Source: Epiperipatus broadwayi (Eukaryota > Onychophora > Udeonychophora > Euonychophora > Peripatidae). Taken from it: DNA of 64,000 nucleotides. Location: NCBI GenBank assembly GCA_028023455.1, contig JAQFVV010000157.1:1054001-1118000 (forward strand), written 5' to 3'. The notes beneath the pieces are model-generated. The model was not told where the DNA came from. It ran no database searches and worked only from the letters and a program-made list of their open reading frames with translations. Positions 1-10,135 of the stretch are shown one piece after another (positions within the stretch are counted from its first letter, which is position 1; each line of letters begins with the position of its first letter). The translations under genes and the position numbers were made by a program.

Positions 1-1125
1 TCTTTCTCCAACTAACTTTTCATAGGATTTACACATTCCTATCATTTCATTAGTTAATTTAAAATACGCTTTGGGATTTTCCAGTATTTTTTTATATAAT
101 TCATTCCTACTATTAATTATTTCAATAGATTTTATAGAAATCTCTTTTTTATTCTGAACTATATCTTCTTTAATACTTCTAACTTCTTCATTAATATGAT
201 TTATATCATTCTTTACTTCATAAATTTCATCTTTTATGTTCCCTTTGTTCTGAACTATGGCACTCTTAACATTTTTAATATCTTCATTAATATTACTAAC
301 TTGGTTCTTAACTTCACCAATCTCATTATCCACTTTTAATTTATAGTCATCAATTTTTAAAGTCAAATTATTATTATTAATTCTACATTGATCAATAGAT
401 TCTGCTATTTGATCTTTTAGACTTTTAATTGTGCTTTCTGAAAATTCATGAAGTTTTCTTTCTAGAAATTCTTGATTTTTATCCTCAATTTTTAGTATTT
501 CTAATTTTAAAGACTCAACTACTTCTTCATTTTTATCAAATCTTATATCTATATTATCCATTCTATCTTCCATTTTTTTATTAAAACTCATTACAATTGC
601 AAAATTATCCTTTATTTCTGCTTTAATAGAATTACTCTCCTTTTTCATTTCTTCCATATTTATATTCATATTTTTTATTTCTTTCTTAATAGAATCATTA
701 TCTTCTTTTAAAGAATCTAATTTAATATTATTTTTACTACTCTCTGCTTTTATTTCTTCTCTTAAAGACTTATTCTCCTCTTCCATTTTTTTTTTTAAAG
801 AATCTAATTTAAGACTATTTATATGACTTTCTTTTTCTATTTTTTCTTCAATCCTATTAATACCTTGACTCAGTATTTTAAAATGTTTCATAAAATCAGA
901 CATTGAAAAGTTATCTACATCTTTCTCAGTTTTCACTGCTTCTTTTTCTACAGTTTTAAAAATTATCTCCTCCTCCTCCTCTATTTCATTATCCATATTT
1001 TGAGTATTTTCTAATATTATTTCTGAATCTGCTAATTTCTCTATTTCTTTACTCTCCACACAACTATTATCCTCAACAACAAAATTGGACATTTCAACTT
1101 CTAGATCTTTATCCCAATTACTCAT
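1..1125 (-). CDS. Partial coiled-coil protein, possibly Gag-like ORF
   Basis: The minus strand is open for 375 codons from an ATG at 1125 to the window edge, with no stop, so the C-terminus lies outside the window. Seen: the N-terminus starts MSNWDKDLEVEMSNF, is acidic with a run of five Glu near residue 50, and from about residue 80 is almost pure charged heptad-like sequence (repeats such as LKLDSLKKKMEEENKSLREE and IKNMNINMEEMKKESNSIK) with hardly any Pro or Gly, as in a long parallel coiled coil. Near residue 355 the pattern changes to a segment containing ENPKAYFKLTNEMIGMCKSY, perhaps the start of a globular domain. No signal peptide or membrane segment is seen. Inference: a Gag-like structural protein of an LTR retroelement, because a primer-binding-site-like sequence lies about 700 bases upstream and a similar heptad frame follows one at 63.2 kb. 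A host cytoskeletal or tethering protein is the alternative. That the frame is open is certain; its role is not. Confidence 0.7.
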   Translation of the reverse strand, partial: MSNWDKDLEVEMSNFVVEDNSCVESKEIEKLADSEIILENTQNMDNEIEEEEEIIFKTVEKEAVKTEKDVDNFSMSDFMKHFKILSQGINRIEEKIEKESHINSLKLDSLKKKMEEENKSLREEIKAESSKNNIKLDSLKEDNDSIKKEIKNMNINMEEMKKESNSIKAEIKDNFAIVMSFNKKMEDRMDNIDIRFDKNEEVVESLKLEILKIEDKNQEFLERKLHEFSESTIKSLKDQIAESIDQCRINNNNLTLKIDDYKLKVDNEIGEVKNQVSNINEDIKNVKSAIVQNKGNIKDEIYEVKNDINHINEEVRSIKEDIVQNKKEISIKSIEIINSRNELYKKILENPKAYFKLTNEMIGMCKSYEKLVGER

Positions 1126-1840
1126 TTTTATATTTTTTAAAATTCAATTCTATTATTATGCAGTATTTATTATCAATATTTTTCAAAATAATTCCCTATC
1201 AACCTTCCCATCTCCACTCAATTCACTTCTACAATTAATCATAAAATAATATCCTTGAAAACTCTACACTATTTATTTTTAAATAATTATAACTTCAAAT
1301 AACAAAATTGTGTCATATCATTTATTTTCACACCCATGATCCACAGACAATTTGCACATAATATAATATTAAATATACATTTAAAATATTTTAAGAATTG
1401 ATATGGTCATATTATAAAATAGTTGTTTGCCACACTTCCATAATTTACCTATTTATTTACTTATTAACTTAAAATCAACATAGTATTTAATTTTTAAATA
1501 ATCATATTATAGATACCACATGAAAATATAATAACTTTACTAATAAGATCTTTATTCTATTTTTATAATCAACATCTAATCAATTATAAATATTGTTATA
1601 AAATACTAATTATTTATGTTTAATAAACATACTAATCACTAACTCCTAAAGTATACATTTTAATACATACACTATTTTTATTAAATAATTATACCTATCA
1701 TTTTATTCTACTAACATATACTATCCCTAAAATTATGTATCCTAATTCTTAATTAAATATCTAAGCCTAAAATGATTAGTTACTAAAATCTTTCTTTTCC
1801 ATCTATCGGGCCGATAAAATTGTAACTCTAACATATCAAT
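1126..1840. other. AT-rich leader-like stretch upstream of the coiled-coil ORF
   Basis: No open frame or RNA gene is seen. The DNA is plain AT-rich sequence between the start of the coiled-coil frame and the primer-binding-like motif. If the frame is a retroelement gag, this is its long untranslated leader. Confidence 0.4.
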
Positions 1841-1863
1841 GGCCCATCACGTTGCCGGCGCCA
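1841..1863 (-). promoter_or_regulatory. Possible tRNA primer-binding site
   Basis: On the minus strand the sequence starts TGGCGCC, followed by GG, CAACGTG, AT and GGGC. The blocks TGGCGCC, CAACGTG and GGGC in that order are those of primer sites complementary to the 3' end of tRNA-Lys1,2, interrupted here by two 2-nt insertions. It is a GC-rich island in AT-rich DNA and lies on the same strand as the coiled-coil frame. No CA directly precedes it; the nearest is GGTACA about 16 bases upstream, so the end of an LTR is not clear. Confidence 0.3.
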
Positions 1864-4800
1864 AAATCCTTCTTACCCTTTGTACCCTTACTTCTCGATA
1901 TATAATATAATTTGAAATACGACTAGCTCAATTAAATTATAATGCTTAATTAAAATTTGCATATCTATCTTTAATTTACTTTTATACTATCATATTCTAA
2001 TTAAATTTATTATCAATTATCAAAATCAATATATTTCTATATTATGTACTAATTAAATAAGTATTTATCAAAATCATGAGACTGTGAAGTAAAGTTACAA
2101 AGTAATAAGTAGATTTACATTGAGTCAATATCTTCCAAGACATTGTCTCAATGGCATAAGAATACTATCACCTCCTTATTAACTTACTACTACCTCTACA
2201 GCATTCTTATGGCTTTTAAATAAAATAAATTATCTTTAATAATAATAAAATAAATAAATCTTAACTTTTAATTTTTAAAATATAATTAAATAATCTCAGG
2301 TTCTTCTAATTATCTTAAAGTAATGATAACTCATGTAAATAAGTATGATATGGGATTTTATATCAAACCTAAATACACCTAACTTATTCTAATAATAATA
2401 ATACTCAATACTAATCTTAGGGTATAACTTAATCTTATCTATTTCTGTTATATCATCAATCATTAAATAAATAAATAATCATGTGTATATCTTTTATTTT
2501 CATATAGTATCTTAATTTTGGGAATAGATCAAAATCTTACAATTTATTAATCTGTGGCAATAAATAATATTGTACTCTTATATTATGCATTATAATTACT
2601 CTATGACCATTGTAATATGATGTAATAATGTCAATCAATTCTCATAAATGATAATCAGGAAAATATTGTATTTATTTCTAAAATAATATTAATAAATTCA
2701 CATTGTGCAAATATTATGTTTCTTCAAATTATCTGCTGTCAAATGCTGTGGTGCAAAATAATGAACTCGACACACTTTTAAAACAAATTAAACAAATTTA
2801 TTTACATTAACTTCAATTAAGAATTTATTTACAATATTTACAGTTCAAAATTATGAAAACAAAGAAAATAAAAATAAGAAAATAATAATACAATATGTTT
2901 ACACTGTTATTAATTCATACTCCTAATAAGTAATTATACATTCTTTAAAATGCTGTACTAATAACATTGAAGTATGTTTTCAAAACTTAGACTTTAAATA
3001 AATATCAGTGAACTTCAATTATTACACAAAAAAATTTATGTAAATAATATTTATGTAGCATATGTAAACAATTAAACTTTATTAATTAAATTGCTACATC
3101 ACTTAAGTATTACTGTTATTCATTTCATCATGTACTAGTATGTGTTCACTTTACTATCAGTATTACTTTAATAGCATAATATAGAAACTAATGTATCCTT
3201 GTAATGTAATAACAAAGAATTGATTATAATTTTATATTTCACTTATTGCAATTCATGTTACATGTTTTATCAAATATGCATTACATATATGTACTGTTAA
3301 AATAATAATATTATTTAAATCATTCATTAATTTCAAATTCATAAAGTATTATATTAGATAAATTCTATGATTCTTTTCTATGTGAAATTATTACTTTACT
3401 TTATGTGTTATACTACTCCTTCTTAATAAATTTCTATCTACAAAAACATCCTCTAAACTTATTTAAAATTTCCGGAAAAACAACTTTCAACTCTAAATAA
3501 AATATTAATTATCCAAACTATTTATACTTCATCATCTATACTTGGTAAACCTTCAATCCAAATATAAACTTCTACATAAAACTTAACTTAATTTATCCAA
3601 TAAAACAAAAATAAAATATAGACTTTTAAATCTATTCCTAACTTGCAATAAAAAAATAATTACTTATAAATAATAAATATAATTCTAATACTATAACATA
3701 AAACAATATCAAAATTTATTAACGAAAGAATCATATAATTATTTCTAAGCTTCTTATGTAATGTTGCATCGTATTTATTTCATAAATTCAAATTATGCAT
3801 ATTTAAATAAAACTGTCACTGCCAATATAATGTGTGTGTATTTTTAAAATAATCATACATTCATTCAAAACAACATAATATTTGGTTGATCTAAAGAAAA
3901 CATATTAAATACATAAAAATTATTATTATTATACAATTTTTACCATCAATAATGATTTAATGTACAGTCCATCTTCCAATATTCTTCGGAATTACAGCTT
4001 CATAAAATAATTCACATTTATACACACGATCATACTTTAAAATATTCCGTGTTATATTAATTATAAAATAAACTCATGCAATTAATCATTATATTATTTT
4101 TTAGTTATTATTTAAAGATATGTACCTATCTTATTTTAATAAATTAATAATATTTAATTTTTATATTAGATAAATAAAACAGAGTTCATATTACGTGACT
4201 CCAGCGATGTTTTCTTTTCCACCATAAAGTTTTTTTAATCCTAGGCACATATTCACTAGCACACCATTTCCTGTTTCCGGTCCATCACGTGTTTTTTTAA
4301 AAGTTTATGAAAAACGAAAACGTTCTTTTAAAACCAAAATAAAAGTTAATTTTTCCATAAGAAATAAAACAAATTAAAATAGTTTATAGGATCCTGTTTT
4401 AGTTCTTTCTAGAATATTATTCAAAAGTTATTATTTTAAATTAGTCTATAGTTTATGAAAAATTATCATTTAATTATTTTAAATTGACTGGGACGTCCAC
4501 ATATTTCTTGCGCATTTTTTTAACAAAACATCCAGGTAAGAATAAGTTTCTTTATTTATAAAACGGCCAGCGTTTAAATTATTTCAATATAATAATCCCA
4601 TTATATTAAGATTTTTAGCTAATTATATTTCAATTGACTTGCCTTTAAAATTATCAACATTCAGTCTTTTAAACATAAAGACTTAACAAGGCAAGTATTT
4701 ATAAAAACTACTTTCATTTCTAATATCTTTACTTAAGATATATATTCAAATTTATAGCTTGCAAAAATACTTTCTTCATAAAGAAGTATTTTATTCTTTA

Positions 4801-6160
4801 AAATATCTATTTTCTAATAAGCAATAGTAATTAGCTTTTAAAATTATATACTGTCCAAAATACTACTTTTCTCCATCTTGTAATTTTCCGAACTAATCCA
4901 GCGTTTGTCATACTTCTAGTATAAAGTTTCCGATATATTTTCACTATATATGATGTTCCCATGACCATTTGCATGTAAATTGAGCTTCAATTTAGAGACG
5001 ATTGATAGGAAAATTTAAATTAACACTGCATGTCTATTATTTAAAACTTTTATAGATTATTTATAATGACACTCTTGTAATTTTTAAAAAAATGATTTTA
5101 GAGCGTCTATAAATTTACTTAGCTATTTTTCTAATAGCACAATTAACTTGAAAATTCAATCACGAAGTCCTCTCCTAACAATTGAACTGAGCTTTTATAC
5201 CGGAAGAAACTTCCCATTTGATTGGTAGATTAAACAATCAACTTTGCTGGCTTATTTACATATTTACCAACAACACAAAATTAAAAATAAATAATGACTT
5301 ATTTAATATTTAATATTTATTACATTATTACATTTTTAAAATAATTCTTATCGTTTATTTAAATCCACTAAACATTTTTTTAAAATATATATTATTTACT
5401 TGATTTTAATTTTAACTTTTATAAAATTATTTAAAATACACTAAGTCTTTTTTATACGTTATATTTTTAAAACAATATTTTAAAATCAGATTTAATATTT
5501 TACATTGAATATCTTTATTTTTATCTCGTGATAACTCACGTATTATTTATAAATTTTACAACATGATTTTTTAAAATAGTTTTGCAACTTTACTAAATAA
5601 CTTCCAAGCATGTTTGTGTATATCTAATTAACATCTGTTTTTTTTTTATAACACAAGAAACGCTTATCATCGTCTAAAAATAAACTAACAATTGCATTTT
5701 TTAAAATAAATATTTTTTAAATAAATAAGATATTATAATAGATTTTAAAATAATTATCCAATATTATTAAAATCAAATATTAGTCTTCTATTTAAGTACT
5801 TACAATAATTAAAATATTTATATTCTTTTATAATATTATTTTATCAACAATAAACATATGCATTTAATTTTAACTTGTCTTTTAAACACTTTTAGCTTTA
5901 AATACCTATTTATTAAATATATTAATGCAGTATTGATTATGGCCATTTTTCCCAACTATATATTATAATCATCATCATTTAAAATGTCTCTCTCAATATC
6001 AGCACAATTTTACATATCAAATACTCATAGATTGCTTTAATTAAACCTTTTGAAATATTACCATAAGCAAAATTAACATCACATATTCAAATATATCTTA
6101 AATTTAAAATTTTTAATAGATTAGCACAAAATATAGATGGTGATCCATACAAAAGGGCAC
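1864..6160. other. AT-rich DNA without recognisable genes; possible long LTR
   Basis: About 4.3 kb with no open frame worth calling. Two less AT-rich patches (4170-4300 and 5150-5250) contain sequence unlike the surrounding satellite-like AT DNA. If 1841-1863 is a primer-binding site, some or all of this stretch would be the LTR of that element, but I could not find matching LTR ends. Confidence 0.3.
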
Positions 6161-6267
6161 AATATATATATATATACACAGATGGCGTCCTACCAAAAAC
6201 ACCTATCAAGCGTATATTTCGTTTACATAAACGTCAGAGTAGTTAGTATTCACTATCTCTAACTATA

Positions 6268-6325
6268 ATTCCACTTTCAGATCATGATTTCAAGCTATTT
6301 GCTATCGTCAGTGAAAGACAGGAAT
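6268..6325 (-). ncRNA. Hammerhead ribozyme, type I, family 1 copy 1
   Basis: Same 58-nt sequence as the plus-strand copy at 8292-8349, reverse complemented. The core CTGACGA, GAAA and cleavage triplet GAT-C are intact. Predicted scissile bond is between 6280 and 6279. Confidence 0.75.
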
Positions 6326-6676
6326 AAAGAAACTAGATCTAAATACAAACTCTGAGCGTTTATGAAACAATTTCTATTCAGCTTGCAAGCGTGAATTTTT
6401 TAGACACATAATGTCTTCAAACTCAGCATAGCAAACCAGATAGCTATATGGGTCTGATCTCAGTTCAGCATCACCACATAGTAGAAGCCTCTGCAATCTA
6501 TATCATTGCAAGAAAGACCTCAAAGGTACATTTATGATAAACAAAAATGCAAGTTAAAAAACTTGCTAACGCTTGTATTTATGTCCACAGATGGTGTCCT
6601 ACCAAAAACACCTATCAAGCGTATATTTCGTTTACATAAACATCAGAGTAGTTAGTATTCACTATCTCTAACTATA

Positions 6677-6734
6677 ATTCCACTTTCAGATCATGATTTC
6701 AAGCTATTTGCTATCGTCAGTGAAAGACAGGAAT
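6677..6734 (-). ncRNA. Hammerhead ribozyme, type I, family 1 copy 2
   Basis: Identical by eye to copy 1, one 409-bp unit further on. Predicted scissile bond is between 6689 and 6688. Confidence 0.75.
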
Positions 6735-7085
6735 AAAGAAACTAGATCTAAATACAAACTCTGAGCGTTTATGAAACAATTTCTATTCAGCTTGCAAGCG
6801 TGAATTTTTTAGACACGTAATGTCTTCAAACTCAGCATAGCAAACCAGATAGCTATATGGGTCTGATCTCAGTTCAGCATCACCACATAGTAGAAGCCTC
6901 TGCAATCTATATCATTGCAAGAAAGACCTCAAGGGTACATTTATGATAAACAAAAATGCAAGTTAAAAAACTTGCTAACGCTTGTATTTATGTCCACAGA
7001 TGGCGTCCTACCAAAAACACCTATCAAGCGTATATTTCGTTTACATAAACGTCAGAGTAGTTAGTATTCACTATCTCTAACTATA

Positions 7086-7143
7086 ATTCCACTTTCAGAT
7101 CATGATTTCAAGCTATTTGCTATCGTCAGTGAAAGACAGGAAT
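7086..7143 (-). ncRNA. Hammerhead ribozyme, type I, family 1 copy 3
   Basis: Identical by eye to copy 1, two units on. Predicted scissile bond is between 7098 and 7097. Confidence 0.75.
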
Positions 7144-7494
7144 AAAGAAACTAGATCTAAATACAAACTCTGAGCGTTTATGAAACAATTTCTATTCAGC
7201 TTGCAAGCGTGAATTTTTTAGACACGTAATGTCTTCAAACTCAGCATAGCAAACCAGATAGCTATATGGGTCTGATCTCAGTTCAGCATCACCACATAGT
7301 AGAAGCCTCTGCAATCTATATCATTGCAAGAAAGACCTCAAAGGTACATTTATGATAAACAAAAATGCAAGTTAAAAAACTTGCTAACGCTTGTATTTAT
7401 GTCCACAGATGGCGTCCTACCAAAAACACCTATCAAGCGTATATTTCGTTTACATAAACGTCAGAGTAGTTAGTATTCACTATCTCTAACTATA

Positions 7495-7552
7495 ATTCCA
7501 CTTTCAGATCATGATTTCAAGCTATTTGCTATCGTCAGTGAAAGACAGGAAT
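7495..7552 (-). ncRNA. Hammerhead ribozyme, type I, family 1 copy 4
   Basis: Identical by eye to copy 1, three units on, and the last full ribozyme before the palindrome centre. Predicted scissile bond is between 7507 and 7506. Confidence 0.75.
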
Positions 7553-7876
7553 AAAGAAACTAGATCTAAATACAAACTCTGAGCGTTTATGAAACAATTT
7601 CTATTCAGCTTGCAAGCGTGAATTTTTTAGACACGTAATGTCTTCAAACTCAGCATAGCAAACCAGATAGCTATATGGGTCTGATCTCAGTTCAGCATCA
7701 CCACATAGTAGAAGCCTCTGCAATCTATATCATTGCAAGAAAGACCTCAAAGGTACATTTATGATAAACAAAAATGCAAGTTAAAAAACTTGCTAACGCT
7801 TGTATTTATGTCCACAGATGGCGTCCTACCAAAAACACCTATCAAGCGTATATTTCGTTTACATAAACGTCAGAGT

Positions 7877-7902
7877 AGTTAGTATTCACTAACTACTCTG
7901 AC
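7877..7902. repeat. Palindrome centre with short-loop hairpin
   Basis: At the turn-round point, CAGAGTAGTTAGT and ACTAACTACTCTG pair across the 4-nt spacer ATTC. The pairing extends outward to 35 bp before the two arms diverge at TATATTTCG. Beyond that a rearranged stretch of about 100 bases separates the two otherwise near-perfect 1.6-kb arms. Confidence 0.9.
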
Positions 7903-8291
7903 GTTTATGTAAACGAAATATACATGATCTGAAAGTGGAATTATAGTTAGAGATAGTGAATACTAACTACTCTGACGTTTATGTAAACGAAATATACGCT
8001 TGATAGGTGTTTTTGGTAGGACCCATCTGTGGACATAAATACAAGCGTTAGCAAGTTTTTTAACTTGCATTTTTGTTTATCATAAATGTACCTTTGAGGT
8101 CTTTCTTGCAATGATATAGATTGCAGAGGCTTCTACTATGTGGTGATGCTGAACTGAGATCAGACCCATATAGCTATCTGGTTTGCTATGCTGAGTTTGA
8201 AGACATTACGTGTCTAAAAAATTCACGCTTGCAAGCTGAATAGAAATTGTTTCATAAACGCTCAGAGTTTGTATTTAGATCTAGTTTCTTT

Positions 8292-8349
8292 ATTCCTGTC
8301 TTTCACTGACGATAGCAAATAGCTTGAAATCATGATCTGAAAGTGGAAT
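8292..8349 (+). ncRNA. Hammerhead ribozyme, type I, family 1 copy 5 (reference copy)
   Basis: Order on the RNA: outer helix I ATTCC (8292-8296), internal loop TGT, inner helix I CTTTCA (8300-8305), conserved core CTGACGA (8306-8312), helix II (8313-8325), core GAAA (8326-8329), helix III with 2-nt loop, H17 = C at 8337, then inner helix I TGAAAG (8338-8343), a 2-nt TG gap that leaves one unpaired base, and outer helix GGAAT (8345-8349). Helix I is open, so the motif is type I; its internal loop is where loop II contacts are expected. Helix III is just AUC/GAU closing an AU loop. Helix II is AGC/GCU with a U.U mismatch at the usually paired 10.1-11.1 position and loop AAAUA. The cut is predicted after C8337. 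All core nucleotides of the hammerhead consensus CUGANGA...GAAA...UH are present. Activity is not shown by sequence, and the U.U mismatch and short helices are weak points. Confidence 0.78.
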
Positions 8350-8700
8350 TATAGTTAGAGATAGTGAATACTAACTACTCTGACGTTTATGTAAACGAAA
8401 TATACGCTTGATAGGTGTTTTTGGTAGGACGCCATCTGTGGACATAAATACAAGCGTTAGCAAGTTTTTTAACTTGCATTTTTGTTTATCATAAATGTAC
8501 CTTTGAGGTCTTTCTTGCAATGATATAGATTGCAGAGGCTTCTACTATGTGGTGATGCTGAACTGAGATCAGACCCATATAGCTATCTGGTTTGCTATGC
8601 TGAGTTTGAAGACATTACGTGTCTAAAAAATTCACGCTTGCAAGCTGAATAGAAATTGTTTCATAAACGCTCAGAGTTTGTATTTAGATCTAGTTTCTTT

Positions 8701-8758
8701 ATTCCTGTCTTTCACTGACGATAGCAAATAGCTTGAAATCATGATCTGAAAGTGGAAT
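8701..8758 (+). ncRNA. Hammerhead ribozyme, type I, family 1 copy 6
   Basis: Same sequence as 8292-8349, one 409-bp unit on. Predicted cut after 8746. Confidence 0.75.
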
Positions 8759-9109
8759 TATAGTTAGAGATAGTGAATACTAACTACTCTGACGTTTATG
8801 TAAACGAAATATACGCTTGATAGGTGTTTTTGGTAGGACGCCATCTGTGGACATAAATACAAGCGTTAGCAAGTTTTTTAACTTGCATTTTTGTTTATCA
8901 TAAATGTACCTTTGAGGTCTTTCTTGCAATGATATAGATTGCAGAGGCTTCTACTATGTGGTGATGCTGAACTGAGATCAGACCCATATAGCTATCTGGT
9001 TTGCTATGCTGAGTTTGAAGACATTACGTGTCTAAAAAATTCACGCTTGCAAGCTGAATAGAAATTGTTTCATAAACGCTCAGAGTTTGTATTTAGATCT
9101 AGTTTCTTT

Positions 9110-9167
9110 ATTCCTGTCTTTCACTGACGATAGCAAATAGCTTGAAATCATGATCTGAAAGTGGAAT
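9110..9167 (+). ncRNA. Hammerhead ribozyme, type I, family 1 copy 7
   Basis: Same sequence as 8292-8349, two units on. Predicted cut after 9155. Confidence 0.75.
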
Positions 9168-9518
9168 TATAGTTAGAGATAGTGAATACTAACTACTCTG
9201 ACGTTTATGTAAACGAAATATACGCTTGATAGGTGTTTTTGGTAGGACGCCATCTGTGGACATAAATACAAGCGTTAGCAAGTTTTTTAACTTGCATTTT
9301 TGTTTATCATAAATGTACCTTTGAGGTCTTTCTTGCAATGATATAGATTGCAGAGGCTTCTACTATGTGGTGATGCTGAACTGAGATCAGACCCATATAG
9401 CTATCTGGTTTGCTATGCTGAGTTTGAAGACATTACGTGTCTAAAAAATTCACGCTTGCAAGCTGAATAGAAATTGTTTCATAAACGCTCAGAGTTTGTA
9501 TTTAGATCTAGTTTCTTT

Positions 9519-9576
9519 ATTCCTGTCTTTCACTGACGATAGCAAATAGCTTGAAATCATGATCTGAAAGTGGAAT
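9519..9576 (+). ncRNA. Hammerhead ribozyme, type I, family 1 copy 8
   Basis: Same sequence as 8292-8349, three units on. Predicted cut after 9564. Confidence 0.75.
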
Positions 9577-9927
9577 TATAGTTAGAGATAGTGAATACTA
9601 ACTACTCTGACGTTTATGTAAACGAAATATACGCTTGATAGGTGTTTTTGGTAGGACGCCATCTGTGGACATAAATACAAGCGTTAGCAAGTTTTTTAAC
9701 TTGCATTTTTGTTTATCATAAATGTACCTTTGAGGTCTTTCTTGCAATGATATAGATTGCAGAGGCTTCTACTATGTGGTGATGCTGAACTGAGATCAGA
9801 CCCATATAGCTATCTGGTTTGCTATGCTGAGTTTGAAGACATTACGTGTCTAAAAAATTCACGCTTGCAAGCTGAATAGAAATTGTTTCATAAACGCTCA
9901 GAGTTTGTATTTAGATCTAGTTTCTTT

Positions 9928-9985
9928 ATTCCTGTCTTTCACTGACGATAGCAAATAGCTTGAAATCATGATCTGAAAGTGGAAT
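9928..9985 (+). ncRNA. Hammerhead ribozyme, type I, family 1 copy 9
   Basis: Same sequence as 8292-8349, four units on. Predicted cut after 9973. Confidence 0.75.
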
Positions 9986-10135
9986 TATAGTTAGAGATAG
10001 TGAATACTAACTACTCTGACGTTTATGTAAACGAAATATACGCTTGATAGGTGTTTTTGGTAGGACGCCGTCTGTGGACATAAATACAAGCGTTAGCAAG
10101 TTTTTTAACTTGCATTTTTGTTTATATATATATAT

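Larger units (their letters stand above)
6181..7889 (-). mobile_element. Left arm: four full 409-bp monomers plus 73 bp, ribozyme sense on minus strand
   Basis: Units are 6181-6589, 6590-6998, 6999-7407 and 7408-7816, with a partial at 7817-7889. The hammerheads read on the minus strand, so the presumed functional transcript runs leftward from the palindrome centre toward 6181. There is no evident promoter at the centre. Retrozyme assignment is inference from tandem structure plus ribozyme. Confidence 0.75.
6176..10123. repeat. Giant palindromic array of 409-bp hammerhead-bearing monomers (retrozyme-like family 1)
   Basis: The left arm has units starting at 6181, 6590, 6999, 7408 and 7817, each exactly 409 bp apart. 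The right arm is the reverse complement, with the same landmark at 8027, 8436, 8845, 9254, 9663 and 10072, again exactly 409 apart. The two directions meet near 7888. Copies differ by only a few bases (for example GATGGCG against GATGGTG at 6590, and CGTAATG against CATAATG in the first unit), so the array is young or well homogenised. Each full unit holds one hammerhead ribozyme and a separate hairpin with arms GCAAGTT and AACTTGC. Both ends abut (TA)n tracts (6161-6176 and 10123-10135). The left end begins at CACAGATGG, while the right end stops about 50 bases further round the monomer, so the ends are not in the same phase. No coding capacity is seen. Tandem monomers with type I hammerheads and no ORF fit metazoan retrozymes. 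Confidence 0.93.
7890..10123 (+). mobile_element. Right arm: five full 409-bp monomers with partial ends, ribozyme sense on plus strand
   Basis: Full units end at 8436, 8845, 9254, 9663 and 10072. A rearranged partial occupies 7890-8027 and about 50 bases of a further unit reach 10123. The partial near the centre starts inside the hammerhead at 7923, keeps only its 3' part, and is preceded by a second 33-bp copy of sequence that pairs with the left arm. Transcription of this arm rightward would give the ribozyme in sense. Confidence 0.75.

Noticed and set aside
6181-10123. CRISPR-like or satellite-only reading of the array
   Set aside because: Units are contiguous 409-bp monomers without spacers in an animal genome, and each has a structured ribozyme, so plain satellite is an incomplete description and CRISPR does not apply.
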